Below, one piece after another: positions 21,582-22,615 of a stretch of DNA of 22,615 bases. A model generated the notes under the pieces. That model did no database searches, was not told where the DNA came from, and saw nothing but the letters and a program-made list of their open reading frames with translations. The position numbers and the translations under genes are program-made. How positions within the stretch are numbered: position 1 is the stretch's first letter; every line of letters begins with the position of its first letter. The stretch is from Nitrospirota bacterium (GTDB taxonomy: Bacteria; Nitrospirota; 9FT-COMBO-42-15; HDB-SIOI813): NCBI GenBank assembly GCA_016234155.1, contig JACRGZ010000104.1, positions 1 to 22,615 on the forward strand, written 5' to 3'.

Positions 21582-21776
21582 ACCGTCATGAGCCGGTAGC
21601 TCAAAAAGGAGGATGAAAATTCTAAATCCTAAGCACTAAATCCTAAACAATATCAAATGACCAAAATTCAAATGACAAAAACAAGGTTTCCGTAGCTATT
21701 TTGAGTTTTGATATTTGGATTTTGGATTTGTTTAGGATTTAGAAATTAGGATTTAGGATTTGTATTTTCAGATGAA
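21570..21776 (+). repeat. Start-codon repeat array 5 (one unit, spacer, half copy at the ABC ATPase)
   Basis: The full unit is at 21570-21620 (ATTTTCAGATGAACCGTC, hairpin TGAGC/GCTCA, AAAAAGGAGGATGAAAAT). The spacer 21621-21763 is an unrelated palindrome made of AAATCCTAA-type words with a complementary AGGATTTAG-type right arm (for example ATCCTAAACAA against TTGTTTAGGAT). The half copy ATTTTCAGATGAA at 21764-21776 contains the ABC ATPase ATG. The upstream unit contains the stop codon of the HlyD gene. No gene lies in the 190-bp gap. Confidence 0.88.
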
Positions 21777-22615
21777 GACAATAGAAATAACTGACCTTGT
21801 AAAGAAATTCGGCTCTATCACTGCCTTAAATGGGGTCTCCTTTACCATCGAAGAGGGAGAGGTCTTCGGGCTGCTCGGGCCAAATGGGGCCGGGAAGACA
21901 ACCCTCATAAGGATACTCACCACCCTGCTAAGACCGACCTCAGGAAGGACACACGTAATGGGCATAGATGTGGAGAAGGACAAGGGAGCGGTAAGAAAAC
22001 TTATCGGGGTAGTTCCGCAGGCGATGACGAGCGACCTTGACCTTACAGGACTGGAAAATATGGACATATACGCCAGATTCTACAATATGTCGCGAGAGGA
22101 ACGGAAGGAGAGAATAGCGTATCTGCTCGATATAGTCGGTCTCAGGGAGAGAAAAAACGACTTAGTGGCTGCGTACTCAGGCGGGATGAGGAGGAGGCTT
22201 GAGATTGCAAGGGGGCTTGTACACAAGCCCTATATACTGGTGCTGGATGAACCGACCATAGGTTTAGACCCCCAGAGCAGGCATATAGTCTGGGAGCTTC
22301 TCAAAAAAATCCGGGGTGAAGACAGCCTCACTATCCTCCTTACAACCCACTACATGGAAGAGGCGGAACTTTTATGTGAACGGGTCGCTATCATTGACGA
22401 CGGGAAGATTGTAGCCATTAACACCGTAGAAGGGCTCAAGAGGGAGATATCCGCTAAAGACGTAATAGAGATTTCTGTGGCAGAAGTTGATAATGAGAGG
22501 GCCTTAGACGAGATTAAAACACTCTCATCAGTGCACTCTGCAGTCTCTGCAGACGGTTCCCTGCATGTATCTGTTGATAATGGCGCCCGGGCAATCCCTA
22601 TACTGATAGATAAAG
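21772..22615 (+). CDS. ABC-2-type exporter ATP-binding protein (partial, runs off the window)
   Basis: 281 codons are visible and the frame is open at the window edge. Walker A GPNGAGKT is at 36-43, the signature YSGGMRRR at 135-142, Walker B LVLDEPTIGLDP at 156-167 and the H-loop LTTHYMEEAEL follows. It looks like the DrrA/CcmA class that drives ABC-2 exporters, not LivG or LivF. The partner permease should lie just beyond the edge, giving an HlyD-ATPase-permease exporter. The ATG lies inside the half repeat ATTTTCAGATGAA with AGGATTTG further upstream. Confidence 0.94.
   Translation, partial: MKTIEITDLVKKFGSITALNGVSFTIEEGEVFGLLGPNGAGKTTLIRILTTLLRPTSGRTHVMGIDVEKDKGAVRKLIGVVPQAMTSDLDLTGLENMDIYARFYNMSREERKERIAYLLDIVGLRERKNDLVAAYSGGMRRRLEIARGLVHKPYILVLDEPTIGLDPQSRHIVWELLKKIRGEDSLTILLTTHYMEEAELLCERVAIIDDGKIVAINTVEGLKREISAKDVIEISVAEVDNERALDEIKTLSSVHSAVSADGSLHVSVDNGARAIPILIDK

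Noticed and set aside
1..22615. tRNA or rRNA genes
   Set aside because: I found no cloverleaf with TTCGANTC-type T-loop or recognisable rRNA segment in the intergenic stretches.
21772..22615. LivG/LivF ATPase completing the liv transporter
   Set aside because: The protein follows an HlyD gene and its signature and length match DrrA/CcmA-type exporter ATPases, not LivG or LivF.

Overview
The window is about 22.6 kb of bacterial chromosome with ordinary code 11 use of ATG/GTG/TTG starts. The genes point to a Gram-negative-type cell: an HlyD-type membrane fusion protein, a lipoprotein-type binding protein, a chromosomal ParABS locus, and small DUF3842 and CooT-like proteins. The abundant non-coding palindromes with C-run/G-run stems are, from memory, common in uncultured Nitrospirota, Desulfobacterota and related lineages. 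No rRNA or other phylogenetic marker was recognised, so this placement is weak.

Layout. (1) 1-4500 is an envelope/glycosylation region: the tail of a possible methyltransferase, a UPF0104 flippase-like membrane protein, a GT2 polyprenyl-phosphate-type glycosyltransferase, decayed fragments (including a second flippase C-terminus), a DUF192 protein and a GT4 glycosyltransferase on the minus strand. (2) 4500-7180 is accessory: a HEPN-domain fragment, an AAA/DUF4143 ATPase, and a DUF486 gene flanked by two copies of a MITE-like element with 15-bp terminal inverted repeats and 4-bp target duplications. (3) 7180-12933 is housekeeping-like: DUF3842, CooT, a C-terminal fragment of MnmG, a perfect 24-bp parS-like palindrome, an unknown gene plus nucleotidyltransferase pair where rsmG often sits, then parA, parB and mnmA. 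(4) 12934 to about 15290 is an IS607-family transposon with intact serine recombinase TnpA and a TnpB frame interrupted by one TGA. (5) 15297-22615 is a transport/metabolism block: a 47-aa membrane peptide, livK-livH-livM without livG/livF, pyruvate kinase overlapping livM, an HlyD-type protein and an ABC-2-type ATPase that runs off the end.

The most interesting feature is a dispersed family of about 50-bp repeat units. Each has a TGAGCC/GGCTCA hairpin and ends in GGAGGATGAAAAT-like sequence. They form five small arrays, separated by unrelated palindromic spacers, and each array ends in a 13-16-bp half copy (ATTTTCAGRTGAA). In three arrays (mnmA, livM, ABC ATPase) the ATG/GTG of the half copy is the start codon of the next gene. 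All five lie on the plus strand and none precedes the minus-strand genes. Three carry the same four-run G-quadruplex-type motif. One array joins directly onto the truncated mnmG. This could be a mobile or site-specific intergenic element acting at translation-start regions; the mechanism is unknown.
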